Assembly: GCA_934254725.1 (NCBI GenBank)
Contig: CAKQLR010000009.1
Span: 1-48,044, forward strand
DNA length: 48,044 bases
DNA from: an uncultured Clostridia bacterium
Lineage (GTDB): Bacteria; Bacillota; Clostridia; Christensenellales; Borkfalkiaceae
Direction of reading: 5' to 3'
Position numbers and translations under genes: made by a program. The notes under the pieces were generated by a model. That model did no database searches. It was not told where the DNA came from and saw only the letters and a program-made list of their open reading frames with translations. Position 1 is the first letter of the stretch, and the number at the start of each line of letters is the position of its first letter. Positions 6,510 through 14,412 of the stretch are shown in pieces.

Positions 6510-7451
6510 ATGAAGTACAAAGATTGGTTAAACGTTTGGCTTGAAAATTATGTAAAACCGAGTTCCAAAATGCGCACGGCGGAAAGCTACGAACGCATTA
6601 TACACAAGCAAATAATCGGCGCGTTGGGAGAAAATGAAATGACCGACCTTACCGCGCTGGACATTCAGCTTTTTGTAACCAAATTACTAAACAGCGGTAA
6701 CAAACAAACCGGTGCGGGGCTTGCAGCAAGTTCTATAAACACCATAATAACGGTTATACAAAGTTCTTTAAAAGCGGCTAAAACGCTCGGTTACGTACAA
6801 AAAAACGTTGCCGCGGATATTAAACGCCCGAAAATAACCGACTGCGACGTAACTTGTTTTACCATAGCCGAGCAACAGAAAATAGAGCAAGCCGCGCTTA
6901 AAGATCCGCGCAACAAAATGTTCGGCGTGGTTTTATGCCTTTACACGGGTTTGCGCATAGGCGAACTATTGGCTCTTACCTGGGCGGATACCGACCTTTC
7001 AAAAGGGCTTATTTCCGTAAATAAAACCTGTCATGACCGAACGCCGGACGGGTTTATGCGAACAACGGGCACGCCGAAAACCGTTTCGTCTAAACGAATA
7101 ATCCCGCTACCGAAACAATTGTTGCCGCATTTGAAACGACTTAAAAAAGCCGAAAAGAGCCTGTTTATAATTTCCGAAAACGAAAGCCCTATAACGATAC
7201 GCTCATACCAACGCAGTTTTTCGCTTTTTCTCAAAAAATTAAATATACCGCACAAAGGGTTTCATTCGCTGAGGCATACGTTCGCCACGCGAGCGCTCGA
7301 ATGCGGAATGGACGTAAAAACGCTGTCCGAAATACTCGGGCATAAAAACGCTACGATAACGCTGAACAGATACGCCCATTCGCTTATTGAACATAAAAGA
7401 AATATGATGAACCGCCTGGGTAAAATGTTTGAAAAAACGCCCGAAAAATAA
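6510..7451 (+). CDS. Tyrosine recombinase / integrase (Tn916/phage type)
   Basis: A 313-aa, full-length tyrosine recombinase. Residues about 1-105 are the SAM-like core-binding domain, and 115-300 the catalytic domain. All catalytic residues can be seen: R149 (TGLRIGELLAL), a Lys in the beta-hairpin region (about K190-K195), H252 and R255 (HSLRHTFATR), H278 (LGHKN) and nucleophile Y288 (RYAHS). AGGGG is well placed before the ATG. The N-terminus is short for a Tn916 Int and begins directly at the core-binding domain, so arm-type binding may be reduced or absent. It would catalyse integration and excision of the small island. A tRNA-like fragment lies 2 kb to the left; no excisionase or replication gene is recognisable. 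Confidence 0.92.
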   Translation: MKYKDWLNVWLENYVKPSSKMRTAESYERIIHKQIIGALGENEMTDLTALDIQLFVTKLLNSGNKQTGAGLAASSINTIITVIQSSLKAAKTLGYVQKNVAADIKRPKITDCDVTCFTIAEQQKIEQAALKDPRNKMFGVVLCLYTGLRIGELLALTWADTDLSKGLISVNKTCHDRTPDGFMRTTGTPKTVSSKRIIPLPKQLLPHLKRLKKAEKSLFIISENESPITIRSYQRSFSLFLKKLNIPHKGFHSLRHTFATRALECGMDVKTLSEILGHKNATITLNRYAHSLIEHKRNMMNRLGKMFEKTPEK

Positions 7452-7455
7452 AAAA

Positions 7456-7474
7456 ACAAGGTAAAACGCCTTGT
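7456..7474. terminator. Weak hairpin after the integrase
   Basis: ACAAGG pairs with CCTTGT around 7 nt, five bases after the stop codon. There is no T tract on the plus strand, so any termination is weak. Confidence 0.35.
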
Positions 7475-7497
7475 CTGAAAAACACTTTACTCCCCCG

Positions 7498-7518
7498 CGC
7501 CTAATATGCTATTAGGCG
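7498..7518. repeat. Palindrome copy 1, CTAATA-TGC-TATTAG core
   Basis: CGCCTAATA-TGC-TATTAGGCG is a perfect 9+9 bp palindrome with a 3-bp centre. Its 15-bp core recurs, inverted, at 7657-7671. Between the copies lies about 130 bp of very AT-rich sequence with no gene. Confidence 0.6.
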
Positions 7519-7646
7519 GATAATTTTTAATGATTATAACAAAAAACTATCATTATGTCAATAAATATTGCAATATACGACGGAAATTTGAAAAAATCTA
7601 ACGCTTTTATACTCGTTTAAAAATTTAAACAAATAAATTATTCCAG

Positions 7647-7681
7647 ATATGTTCGCCTAATAGCATATTAGACGAACATAT
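7647..7681. repeat. Palindrome copy 2, 16-bp arms
   Basis: ATATGTTCG.CTAATA pairs with TATTAG.CGAACATAT around GCA: 16-bp arms with a single mismatch. It holds the same CTAATA...TATTAG core as 7498-7518 and ends 23 bp before the 74-aa gene. The architecture (long arms, short centre) is like a tyrosine-recombinase core site or a dimeric-repressor operator. There is no T tract. Confidence 0.6.
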
Positions 7682-7704
7682 TTCAAGCGAAAACGAGGAA
7701 ACAT

Positions 7705-7929
7705 ATGGAGAAAAATTTATTTGAGAACTTAGCGGCAAGCGTAAACTGCACGTATATTTCAGATTTAAAATTTTCACCGTTTAACGGCTTAGCAAAAGAA
7801 ATTCTTTCAAATTATTTTGTCCTTGAAGAATACACGCTTAAAGATTTGTCTGATATGTACGAATATCTGTACGGAGAAAAGAAGAATTTTACAAATTATA
7901 ACGAAGCAAAAGCGGCTTTCGGGCAATAA
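7705..7929 (+). CDS. Small acidic protein of unknown function
   Basis: A 74-aa protein starting with ATG after GAGG at suitable spacing. It has no signal peptide, no membrane segment, and is rich in Asn, Glu, Lys and Tyr (EEYTLKDLSDMYEYLYGEKK). I do not recognise a family. It stands alone between the large palindrome and the xylB operon's terminator. It may belong to the integrase-bearing island, for instance as a directionality factor or island accessory, but nothing in the sequence proves this. The codon use looks protein-like and similar to its neighbours. Confidence 0.55.
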   Translation: MEKNLFENLAASVNCTYISDLKFSPFNGLAKEILSNYFVLEEYTLKDLSDMYEYLYGEKKNFTNYNEAKAAFGQ

Positions 7930-7968
7930 CAATACCCCATAAAAACACGAATATTTTTAAGAATCATA

Positions 7969-8000
7969 TGCGGCGACGAGCCTTTCCGCTCGCCGCCGCA
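7969..8000 (-). terminator. GC-rich terminator-like hairpin
   Basis: TGCGGCG.CGAGC pairs with GCTCG.CCGCCGCA (13 bp, one mismatch) around 6 nt. It lies 40 bp after the xylB stop on the minus strand. A T tract is not immediate on either side, so it may act in transcript stability as much as in termination. Confidence 0.5.
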
Positions 8001-8039
8001 ACATTATTTATAAACCCTTTTTACGCAAAACGCGTTGAA

Positions 8040-9488
8040 TTATTCTTCTTTGAAAACGTCTTTCAGTAGCGGATAAAGTTTTTTGAATTTGTTGTACTTT
8101 TTATCGTAATAAGCCTTTTTTTTCATATCGGGAAGCACCGTTTCTTTAACCGAAACTATGTTTCGCACGGCCTGTTCAACCGTTCCGTATTCGCCCGCGC
8201 CGACCATCGCAAGGATTGCCGCGCCGTAAGACGGACCTTGCTCCGTCAAAGGAATTTCCACGGGAATACCCATCACTTCGGCAATAATTTTGCGCCATAA
8301 TTTACTCTTCGCGCCACCGCCGCAGATGGTTGTCTTTTTTACAAAAACCCCGTTTTTCGCACAAATTTCCATAGAATCGCGAAGGGCAAACGCAACGCCT
8401 TCCATAATTGCGCGGCTCATCTGACCGCGTGTGGTAACGGAAGAAAGCCCGAAGAAAACGCCCCTTGCGTTTACGTCGTTATGCGGGCTTCTTTCGCCCG
8501 AAAGATAGGGCAGGAAAATAACTCCGCCCGATTCCTGCTTCTCCGCCTCGGTTTCGTCCGCGGCGTAATCCGTCGTGTTTAAAATATCTTCGAGCCACCA
8601 TTTGCGTGCCGAAGCCGCGGAAAGTATACAGCCCATAACGTGCCATTTCCCGCTTGCGTGGCAAAAAGAATGCAAGGCGTTGTTTTCGTCCGCGCAGAAA
8701 TTATCCGTAGAAATAAACACGGTGCCGCTTGTGCCGAGAGAGATATTGCAATCGCCGTTCGCCACCGCGCCCGTGCCGATTGCCGCCGCGGCGTTATCCC
8801 CCGCGCCTGCGGTAACTACGCAATTTTCAAGTCCGTATTCCGCTTTGGGCTTGCCTGTAACACCGTAACTTTCGTAAAGCGCGGGCAGCCATTCCTTTTT
8901 TACGGAGCATATTTCGCACATTTCATCCGACCAGCGCTTGTTTTTCACGTCGAGGAGAAGCATTCCGCTCGCGTCCGAATAATCGCACGAATGAACGCCC
9001 GTAAGCATATACGCAAGGTAATCCTTGGGCAACATTATTTTATTTATGCGGGCGAAGTTTTGCGGCTCGTTATTTTTAAGCCATAAAATTTTGGGTGCGG
9101 TAAAGCCCGCAAACGCGATATTTGCGGTAAGCGCCGAAAGTTTTTCTTTCCCGACAACCTCGTTAAGGTAGTCCGTCTCCTTTTGAGTTCTGCCGTCGTT
9201 CCACAAAATAGCGGGGCGAATCACGTTGTCGTCTTTATCCAGAGCGACAAGCCCGTGCATCTGTCCGCCGAACGAAATACCCCCTATTTCGCACGTTATC
9301 CCCGCTTTTAGCTCACCGAGAACCCGTTTAAAAGCGATAAGCCAGTCCTCGGGGTTCTGCTCGCTCCACCCCTCTTTCGGGGAATACACGGGGTAGCTTG
9401 CGCTCGCTTCCTTTATGATTTTTCCGTTAGCATCTGCAAGCAGACCTTTAAGCGAACTTGTGCCGAGATCTATACCTATATAATACAT
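8040..9488 (-). CDS. xylB: Xylulokinase (FGGY family)
   Basis: A 482-aa FGGY kinase matching the length and motifs of XylB: IGIDLGTSSLKGLL at the N-terminus, the xylulokinase-type GGQMHGLVALD, ILWNDGRTQKE, FTAPKILWL, LPKDYLAYMLTG, catalytic Asp231 in AGAGDNAAAA, SLGTSG, LPYLSGERSPH and CGGGAKSKLWR near the ATP site. It phosphorylates D-xylulose, or a closely related ketopentose, to the 5-phosphate for the pentose phosphate pathway. AGGAGAGG precedes the ATG. It lies 15 bp after an isomerase gene in the same operon. Because that isomerase is of the fucose/arabinose type and not XylA, the true substrate may be another ketose such as ribulose; the kinase family cannot settle this. Confidence 0.88.
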   Translation of the reverse strand: MYYIGIDLGTSSLKGLLADANGKIIKEASASYPVYSPKEGWSEQNPEDWLIAFKRVLGELKAGITCEIGGISFGGQMHGLVALDKDDNVIRPAILWNDGRTQKETDYLNEVVGKEKLSALTANIAFAGFTAPKILWLKNNEPQNFARINKIMLPKDYLAYMLTGVHSCDYSDASGMLLLDVKNKRWSDEMCEICSVKKEWLPALYESYGVTGKPKAEYGLENCVVTAGAGDNAAAAIGTGAVANGDCNISLGTSGTVFISTDNFCADENNALHSFCHASGKWHVMGCILSAASARKWWLEDILNTTDYAADETEAEKQESGGVIFLPYLSGERSPHNDVNARGVFFGLSSVTTRGQMSRAIMEGVAFALRDSMEICAKNGVFVKKTTICGGGAKSKLWRKIIAEVMGIPVEIPLTEQGPSYGAAILAMVGAGEYGTVEQAVRNIVSVKETVLPDMKKKAYYDKKYNKFKKLYPLLKDVFKEE

Positions 9489-9503
9489 CTTTACCTCTCC
9501 TTT

Positions 9504-10991
9504 TTAAAAGGGATTTTCAGTTTTATATTTTTCGTCTTCCTTTTTATTGTAACCTATCTTCTCCGCGCCGAGGTATTTAAACACCTCGAAAACGGCTTTT
9601 CCGTAGTGACCGAATGCAACCGCCCCGTGGTGAGGAAAACCGTTTTCGATAAGAACATGACGGTAAAACCTGCCCATTTCTTTAACGGCGAACACGCCCG
9701 TACTGCCGAAACTGTGTGTTTTAACGGGCAACACCTCGCCCTCCGCAACATATGCGTAAAGGCGGTTGTCTATGGTAGCTTGCAGGCGATATAAGGTTAC
9801 GTCGCCCGCAACTATATCCCCTTCGAGGGTGCCGTTCGTGACTTCCTCCGGCAGGGAACGCGCCATTATTTTCTGATTTTTCATTTCGGGATTCACAAGC
9901 TTTTCGGCGTAGGTGTTGCCACAATGGAACCCCATAAACGTATCCGTGAATTTATAATCGAATTTGCCTTTTATATCCCTTTCGTACATTTCGTAAGGCA
10001 CGGTATTGTTCACGTCGAGCAGGGTTACGGGGGCAAGCGAAACGCACGCGCCTATATATTCCGAAAGGGCTCCGTAAATATCCACCTCGCACGAAACGGG
10101 TATGCCCCTGCCCGTAAGGCGGCTGTTGACGTAGCAAGGCACAAAGCCGAATTGAGTCTGAAACGCAGGCCAGCACTTACCCGCAACAGCAACAAACTTT
10201 CTGCTGCCCTTATGGCTTTCAACCCAATCGAGAAGCGTAAGCTCGTACTGTGCGAGTTCGGGAAGAATCCACGGCTTTTTATTGCCTTTGCCAAGCTCCT
10301 TTTCCATATCTTTTACAACGCCCGTGATACGCTCGTCGCCCTCGTGTTTCTTAAAGCTTTCAAACAAATCCAGCTCGGAGTTTTCCTCTATTTCGACGCC
10401 AAGATTATACAGCCGACCGATCGGTGCGTTGCAGGCAAAAAAGTTTTGCGGGCGCGGGCCGAAAGAAATTATTTTAAGATTTTTAATACCGTACAACGCC
10501 CTTGCGACGGGCAAAAATTCGTGAATAAGCTGCGCACAGTACTCGGCGTCCCCCACGGGATATTCTGGGATATACGCCTTTACCCCGCGGAGTTTCAGAT
10601 TATACGAAGCGTTAAGCATTCCGCAATAAGCGTCGCCCCTGTCGTTTAAAAGCACGGAGACGTTTTCCTCTGCCGCGGCGCAGAACATTACCGGGTTGCC
10701 CGTTTCCTTTTGCCATTTTTCGGCAAGCATCGTTTCGGAAATCTCGGGTCCGAAGTTCCCGAGGTACACGCACAACGCGTTGCAGCCGGCTTTTTTTACG
10801 TCCTCAAGCGCGTCGAGCATATGTATTTCGCTCTCCACGATGCACACGGGGCATTCGTAAATATCGGCTTCTCCGTATTTTTCGGTATAAGCTTTTACAA
10901 GCTCTTTTCTGCGGTTTACGGAAAGGCTTTCGGGAAAACAATCCCTTGAAACCGCTACTATTCCTATCTTTATTTCGGGCAGATTAACCAT
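9504..10991 (-). CDS. L-fucose/L-arabinose isomerase-family protein
   Basis: A 495-aa protein of the fucose/arabinose isomerase superfamily (Mn-dependent aldose-ketose isomerases). It has an N-terminal Rossmann-like region (IGIVAVSRDCFPESLSV, CVYLGNFGPEIS), a middle region (FGPRPQNFFACNAP), the metal/catalytic segment CEVDIYGALSEYI with Glu302, and a C-terminal beta-barrel with FGHYGKAVFEVF. Family members convert an aldose to a ketose; here the product would feed the downstream xylulokinase-type enzyme. The exact sugar (D-arabinose, L-fucose, lyxose or other) cannot be read from sequence. AAGGAG precedes the ATG. It is the first gene of a two-gene operon with a clear promoter, downstream of an AraC regulator gene. 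Confidence 0.8.
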   Translation of the reverse strand: MVNLPEIKIGIVAVSRDCFPESLSVNRRKELVKAYTEKYGEADIYECPVCIVESEIHMLDALEDVKKAGCNALCVYLGNFGPEISETMLAEKWQKETGNPVMFCAAAEENVSVLLNDRGDAYCGMLNASYNLKLRGVKAYIPEYPVGDAEYCAQLIHEFLPVARALYGIKNLKIISFGPRPQNFFACNAPIGRLYNLGVEIEENSELDLFESFKKHEGDERITGVVKDMEKELGKGNKKPWILPELAQYELTLLDWVESHKGSRKFVAVAGKCWPAFQTQFGFVPCYVNSRLTGRGIPVSCEVDIYGALSEYIGACVSLAPVTLLDVNNTVPYEMYERDIKGKFDYKFTDTFMGFHCGNTYAEKLVNPEMKNQKIMARSLPEEVTNGTLEGDIVAGDVTLYRLQATIDNRLYAYVAEGEVLPVKTHSFGSTGVFAVKEMGRFYRHVLIENGFPHHGAVAFGHYGKAVFEVFKYLGAEKIGYNKKEDEKYKTENPF

Positions 10992-11079
10992 AACACTCTC
11001 CTTGTTTGCGCGTCTGAAAACGCACGCAAAATCTTCTGTTTTACCGGGGGATAGTTTCCTTTTCCCGCACGGCTACCCG

Positions 11080-11109
11080 ATTGTATCACGCCCGTCGTTT
11101 ATTTGTCAA
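11080..11109 (-). promoter_or_regulatory. Promoter of the isomerase-xylB operon
   Basis: On the minus strand TTGACA (11109-11104) and TACAAT (11085-11080) have 18-bp spacing, about 90 bp before the isomerase start. It lies in the 182-bp gap after the AraC gene, so the operon can be expressed independently of that gene. Confidence 0.65.
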
Positions 11110-11173
11110 TACAGACCGTTTTTTATTTTAAGCGGCGAAGATAAAATCTTAATTTATGATTATATTCTGCCGA

Positions 11174-11965
11174 TTATTTTAAATTTTTTTGTCTTTCGGT
11201 TATCTCCTTTTTTCGAAAATCTTCGGGCGTAACGCCCGTAAAGCTTTTAAAATTCCTGTTAAACGAACAAAGTGAATTAAACCCGCACTCTTTCGCCACG
11301 CCGTATATCTTGTTTTCCTTTGAAACGAGCAGGTATCTGGCGCAGGAAATTCTGTATTCGTTCAGAACGGAGCGAAAAGTAGTGTTCAACGTTTTTTGCA
11401 GCAAGTTGGAAAGATAATGGTAGTCGTAGCCTATCTCCTTCGCCGCATTTTTCATCGAAATATTCTCCGCATAGTGAACGGAAACAAAGTTTAAAATTTT
11501 GCCGATTATCTCGTTGGACTTATATTTTTTACGATACAGAGAGCCGCATTGCTCTGCGAAATCGCCTATTATTCCGTAAATACGGGATTTTAATTTATAT
11601 TTGTTTTGCTCTTCGGTAAGCCCGGAAACAAGACTTTCGTCCGCTATTTTAAAGGCGTGATTATCCGCTTCAAAACCTTTTATCGCTCGGTAAAATTCGC
11701 CCGCCAAAGAGTTTTCGAAAACGCACAGATAGCTTTCGGTTTCGCCCTCGCTTTTTATAGCGTGAATTTGGTTTGGGAAAACAATCACGGCTTCCCCCGC
11801 TTTTGCAGAAAACAGCCTGTCCTCCACTGTCACGTTAAGGCACCCTTTATAAACATAAATCAACTCGAAACTGTTGTGCAGGTGATGCCCGAATTGCAGG
11901 TTTTTATCCGTTTGGTGATAAATGCCGCCGTTAGGGTTAGCTCTTTCCGCCTCGAAAAAAATCAT
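11174..11965 (-). CDS. AraC-family regulator of the isomerase-xylB operon
   Basis: A 263-aa protein. Residues about 1-110 form a cupin-type sugar-sensing domain (HHLHNSFELIYVYKGCLNV, FPNQIHAI), and about 155-260 carry two AraC helix-turn-helix motifs (MKNAAKEIGYDYHYLSNLLQ and YGVAKECGFNSLCSFNRNFK, then the family signature SFTGVTPEDFRKK). It is probably an activator responding to the sugar metabolised by the two downstream genes, with binding sites expected near the 11080-11109 promoter. The ATG has AAAGG upstream at slightly long spacing. No convincing own promoter is visible, though the AT-rich region 11966-12096 could hold one. Confidence 0.85.
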   Translation of the reverse strand: MIFFEAERANPNGGIYHQTDKNLQFGHHLHNSFELIYVYKGCLNVTVEDRLFSAKAGEAVIVFPNQIHAIKSEGETESYLCVFENSLAGEFYRAIKGFEADNHAFKIADESLVSGLTEEQNKYKLKSRIYGIIGDFAEQCGSLYRKKYKSNEIIGKILNFVSVHYAENISMKNAAKEIGYDYHYLSNLLQKTLNTTFRSVLNEYRISCARYLLVSKENKIYGVAKECGFNSLCSFNRNFKSFTGVTPEDFRKKEITERQKNLK

Positions 11966-12096
11966 ACGCAGCCTTTAAAATACTAATTTATAATCATTTC
12001 AAGTATACCATACGAGGGAAAATTTTTCAACAGGAATTTCGGTTTTACCTCCGATTATTTTATCAAAATACAGCCGAATTTTTTAATATGAAAAGC

Positions 12097-12119
12097 GAGC
12101 GCGGCATTACGCCGCGCTC
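12097..12119 (-). terminator. Terminator of the large glycan operon
   Basis: GAGCGCGGC (12097-12105) pairs perfectly with GCCGCGCTC (12111-12119). On the minus strand it is followed by GCTTTTC. It lies about 80 bp after the stop of the last operon gene at 12203. The rest of 11966-12202 holds nothing else I can identify. Confidence 0.65.
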
Positions 12120-12202
12120 ACCGTAAAATAGTTCTATTTTTTGTACGAACTTTTAACCCGCGTTATAAACGAAGTTTTTCCGCAAAACGCAGCTCGTATT
12201 TG

Positions 12203-14398
12203 TTACAGATTGCCCAAAGACATTTCGTCGAGGTAGGAAGTTCCGCTGCCGCCGAAAGTAATTTTAAGACTGCCGAGGAAGTCGGGGTATTTATACTTTT
12301 CGGTGAGCGAGCCGTTGACTTTTACGTCGCGAAGTTTAAAGATATACTCGATATAGCCGTTTGCCGCCGTTTTTGTTTCCTTTAAAACGAGTTCGACAAC
12401 GGAGCCGTCTTTAGCCGATACTTCGATTTTTTCGATAGAAAGGTCTCCCTTTAAAAGAATGCCGAACGAAGTAAATCTGTTAAACTGATGAACGTCGTAA
12501 GGATAATCGAGATTGACTGTAAGCGAAGAACTCTGCCCGTTTGCTTCGAGCTTCAGACAATTGCCGATTGCGGCGTTATCTTTATCCAAAGTAAAATTCA
12601 GGTTTTCACCCGAATACATGGGAACATAATCCGCCGTATACTTATAACTGCCGTCCGCGTTTAAAATCGGGGGCAAATATCTCCAGCAAGTGAGGTCGTC
12701 ACAGAAGAGCCAGTCGTGCTGACAGAAATAATCAGACGAACCGACGTTTTCCACACTGACGAACGGAGAAACGGCAAAGCCTGCTTTACTCTTTAAATTG
12801 GCTTTCATATTGAGCGAACTGTACGCATACGAACAATACAACGGTGCGGAAACGTACGGGCTGGAAACGCTTACTTTATCTTCGGCGATAATTTCGGCTT
12901 CTGCGGCGTAGAACTTTTTGTCGCTGCCCGCAACGGCAAAGCCCATTATTCTTCCTTCCGCAACGAGTCCGCCGCCCGCATTTGCAAAAGTGACTTCGAG
13001 TTTGTTTCCGTTTGCCGCCGCGCTTTTGAACACGGGGCTGGTGTAGGTTTCGTGCATGGTTTTGTCGCAGGTAAGACCGTATAAAGCTTTACCGCAACGA
13101 ACACCTATTTCTCTTTTTACTCTCGGGTGAATTGTAGCTAAGTCCCCTTTTTCGTACCTTAAATCGCAATCGTAAAGAGTTACGAGCGCGCGGCTGTCCT
13201 TTGCTGCGGCTACGAAATTATCGAACACAACGTTAAATGCGGTAAGACCTACGGGGTCGGTAGCGTACGCGCCCATGTTAAACGGAGCTATATGGCATAC
13301 GACCATTGGCATATTCCCTTCAAAACGGAATTCGCTTCCGTATCCTTTGGCAAGCTCCTCCAAAGCAACGGAGTACATATCCGGGCTGCCAGCGTCGGTT
13401 TCGCCCTGATACCAAATCATTCCGTTTATGTTGAAGTTCGCCACGGGGGCTATTTTCGTGTTAAATAAAGCGGTGAAGTCGTTATAGGTTATCGTGCCGT
13501 TGTCCGAGTAATTGAGGTATCTCGAACCGAGCATGCGTTTAAGCGTTGCGTTATCGGCAGCGTATCTCGGCAACCAGCTGACTATCGAAGTTCCGCCTAC
13601 CGGAAGATTTAAAAATCCTACCGGCACTTGTTTATCCGCCGTGTTAAGCTGTTTATACATTTCGAGCGCGCAGGAATAGCCTACTGCGGAAACGCTTCCG
13701 AGCCCGGAGAGCGTTTTATCGTCACCCTTAGTCCAGTCCTGAACGCCGCACTGCGTTTCAAAGTTAAGCCCGTACGGATAATTATTATCCGAAGTGCAAG
13801 GCATAATGGGCGGATTGTATATCCTTATGTTGGGATTATTCGCGTTTGCGAGGAGTTCTTCGCCCTCGTACGTATCGCCGAGCGTTACCTGCATGTTCGA
13901 TTGACCGGACGCAAGGAATACTTCGCCTATAAGAATATGGGCGAATTTTCTTTCGGAAGAGCCGCACGTAACTTTAAGGCTGTATTCGTCGAAAGAAGCC
14001 TGCATTGCGGGCAATTCCGCAATAAACGAGTTGTCTTCGTAAGAAATAACGCCTACCGCGGCAATTGATTTATTGTTTTTGTCGTAAAGCCTTATCGCCA
14101 CTTTCTCGCCCGCGGGCGCAAGACCCCATACTCTTATGGGTTTGCCTTGCTGGAACATCATATAGTCCCCGAAAACGTCGGGCATTTTCAACCTTTTAAC
14201 GGTTGACGGCAAAATATAAGACCAGAACGTGTTTCTGTTATCGTTTATTCCGTAACATTCTTCATAATCGGTTATCACTTTTTCTTCCTCCGCGGGTTTA
14301 GTGCTCTGACTGTCGCTGCTGTCGCCGCCTTGCGTATCGCAAGAGGCGAACATGCCGAAACATACCAGACATAAAAAAGCGCATAAAAATTTTTTCAT
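12203..14398 (-). CDS. Sialate O-acetylesterase-type lipoprotein (SGNH)
   Basis: A 731-aa lipoprotein with lipobox FASC and lipidated C20, then an acidic/Ser linker. Residues about 60-160 form a beta-domain (MFQQGKPIRVWGLAPAGEKV), typical of sialate O-acetylesterase-like carbohydrate esterases. The SGNH catalytic domain follows: Ser167 in LASGQSNMQ, the WYQGE block at about 329-333, and Asp419/His424 in DLATIHP. A C-terminal domain of about 200 residues resembles a carbohydrate-binding beta-sandwich. It should remove O-acetyl groups from a glycan outside the cell. It is the last gene of the operon, 14 bp after a GH38 gene. The start has no good Shine-Dalgarno sequence, suggesting coupling to upstream translation. 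The substrate need not be sialic acid: the family also deacetylates plant and microbial polysaccharides. Confidence 0.85.
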   Translation of the reverse strand: MKKFLCAFLCLVCFGMFASCDTQGGDSSDSQSTKPAEEEKVITDYEECYGINDNRNTFWSYILPSTVKRLKMPDVFGDYMMFQQGKPIRVWGLAPAGEKVAIRLYDKNNKSIAAVGVISYEDNSFIAELPAMQASFDEYSLKVTCGSSERKFAHILIGEVFLASGQSNMQVTLGDTYEGEELLANANNPNIRIYNPPIMPCTSDNNYPYGLNFETQCGVQDWTKGDDKTLSGLGSVSAVGYSCALEMYKQLNTADKQVPVGFLNLPVGGTSIVSWLPRYAADNATLKRMLGSRYLNYSDNGTITYNDFTALFNTKIAPVANFNINGMIWYQGETDAGSPDMYSVALEELAKGYGSEFRFEGNMPMVVCHIAPFNMGAYATDPVGLTAFNVVFDNFVAAAKDSRALVTLYDCDLRYEKGDLATIHPRVKREIGVRCGKALYGLTCDKTMHETYTSPVFKSAAANGNKLEVTFANAGGGLVAEGRIMGFAVAGSDKKFYAAEAEIIAEDKVSVSSPYVSAPLYCSYAYSSLNMKANLKSKAGFAVSPFVSVENVGSSDYFCQHDWLFCDDLTCWRYLPPILNADGSYKYTADYVPMYSGENLNFTLDKDNAAIGNCLKLEANGQSSSLTVNLDYPYDVHQFNRFTSFGILLKGDLSIEKIEVSAKDGSVVELVLKETKTAANGYIEYIFKLRDVKVNGSLTEKYKYPDFLGSLKITFGGSGTSYLDEMSLGNL

Positions 14399-14412
14399 AG
14401 TATTTTTTTGTT

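Noticed and set aside
7647..7681. Rho-independent terminator
   Set aside because: The stem is long enough but there is no T tract on either strand and no gene ends nearby; the shared core with 7498-7518 fits a protein-binding or recombination site better.
7647..7681. LexA/SOS box
   Set aside because: CGAAC and GTTCG occur, but in the wrong polarity (GTTC first, GAAC last) and too far apart for the Gram-positive GAAC-N4-GTTC operator.
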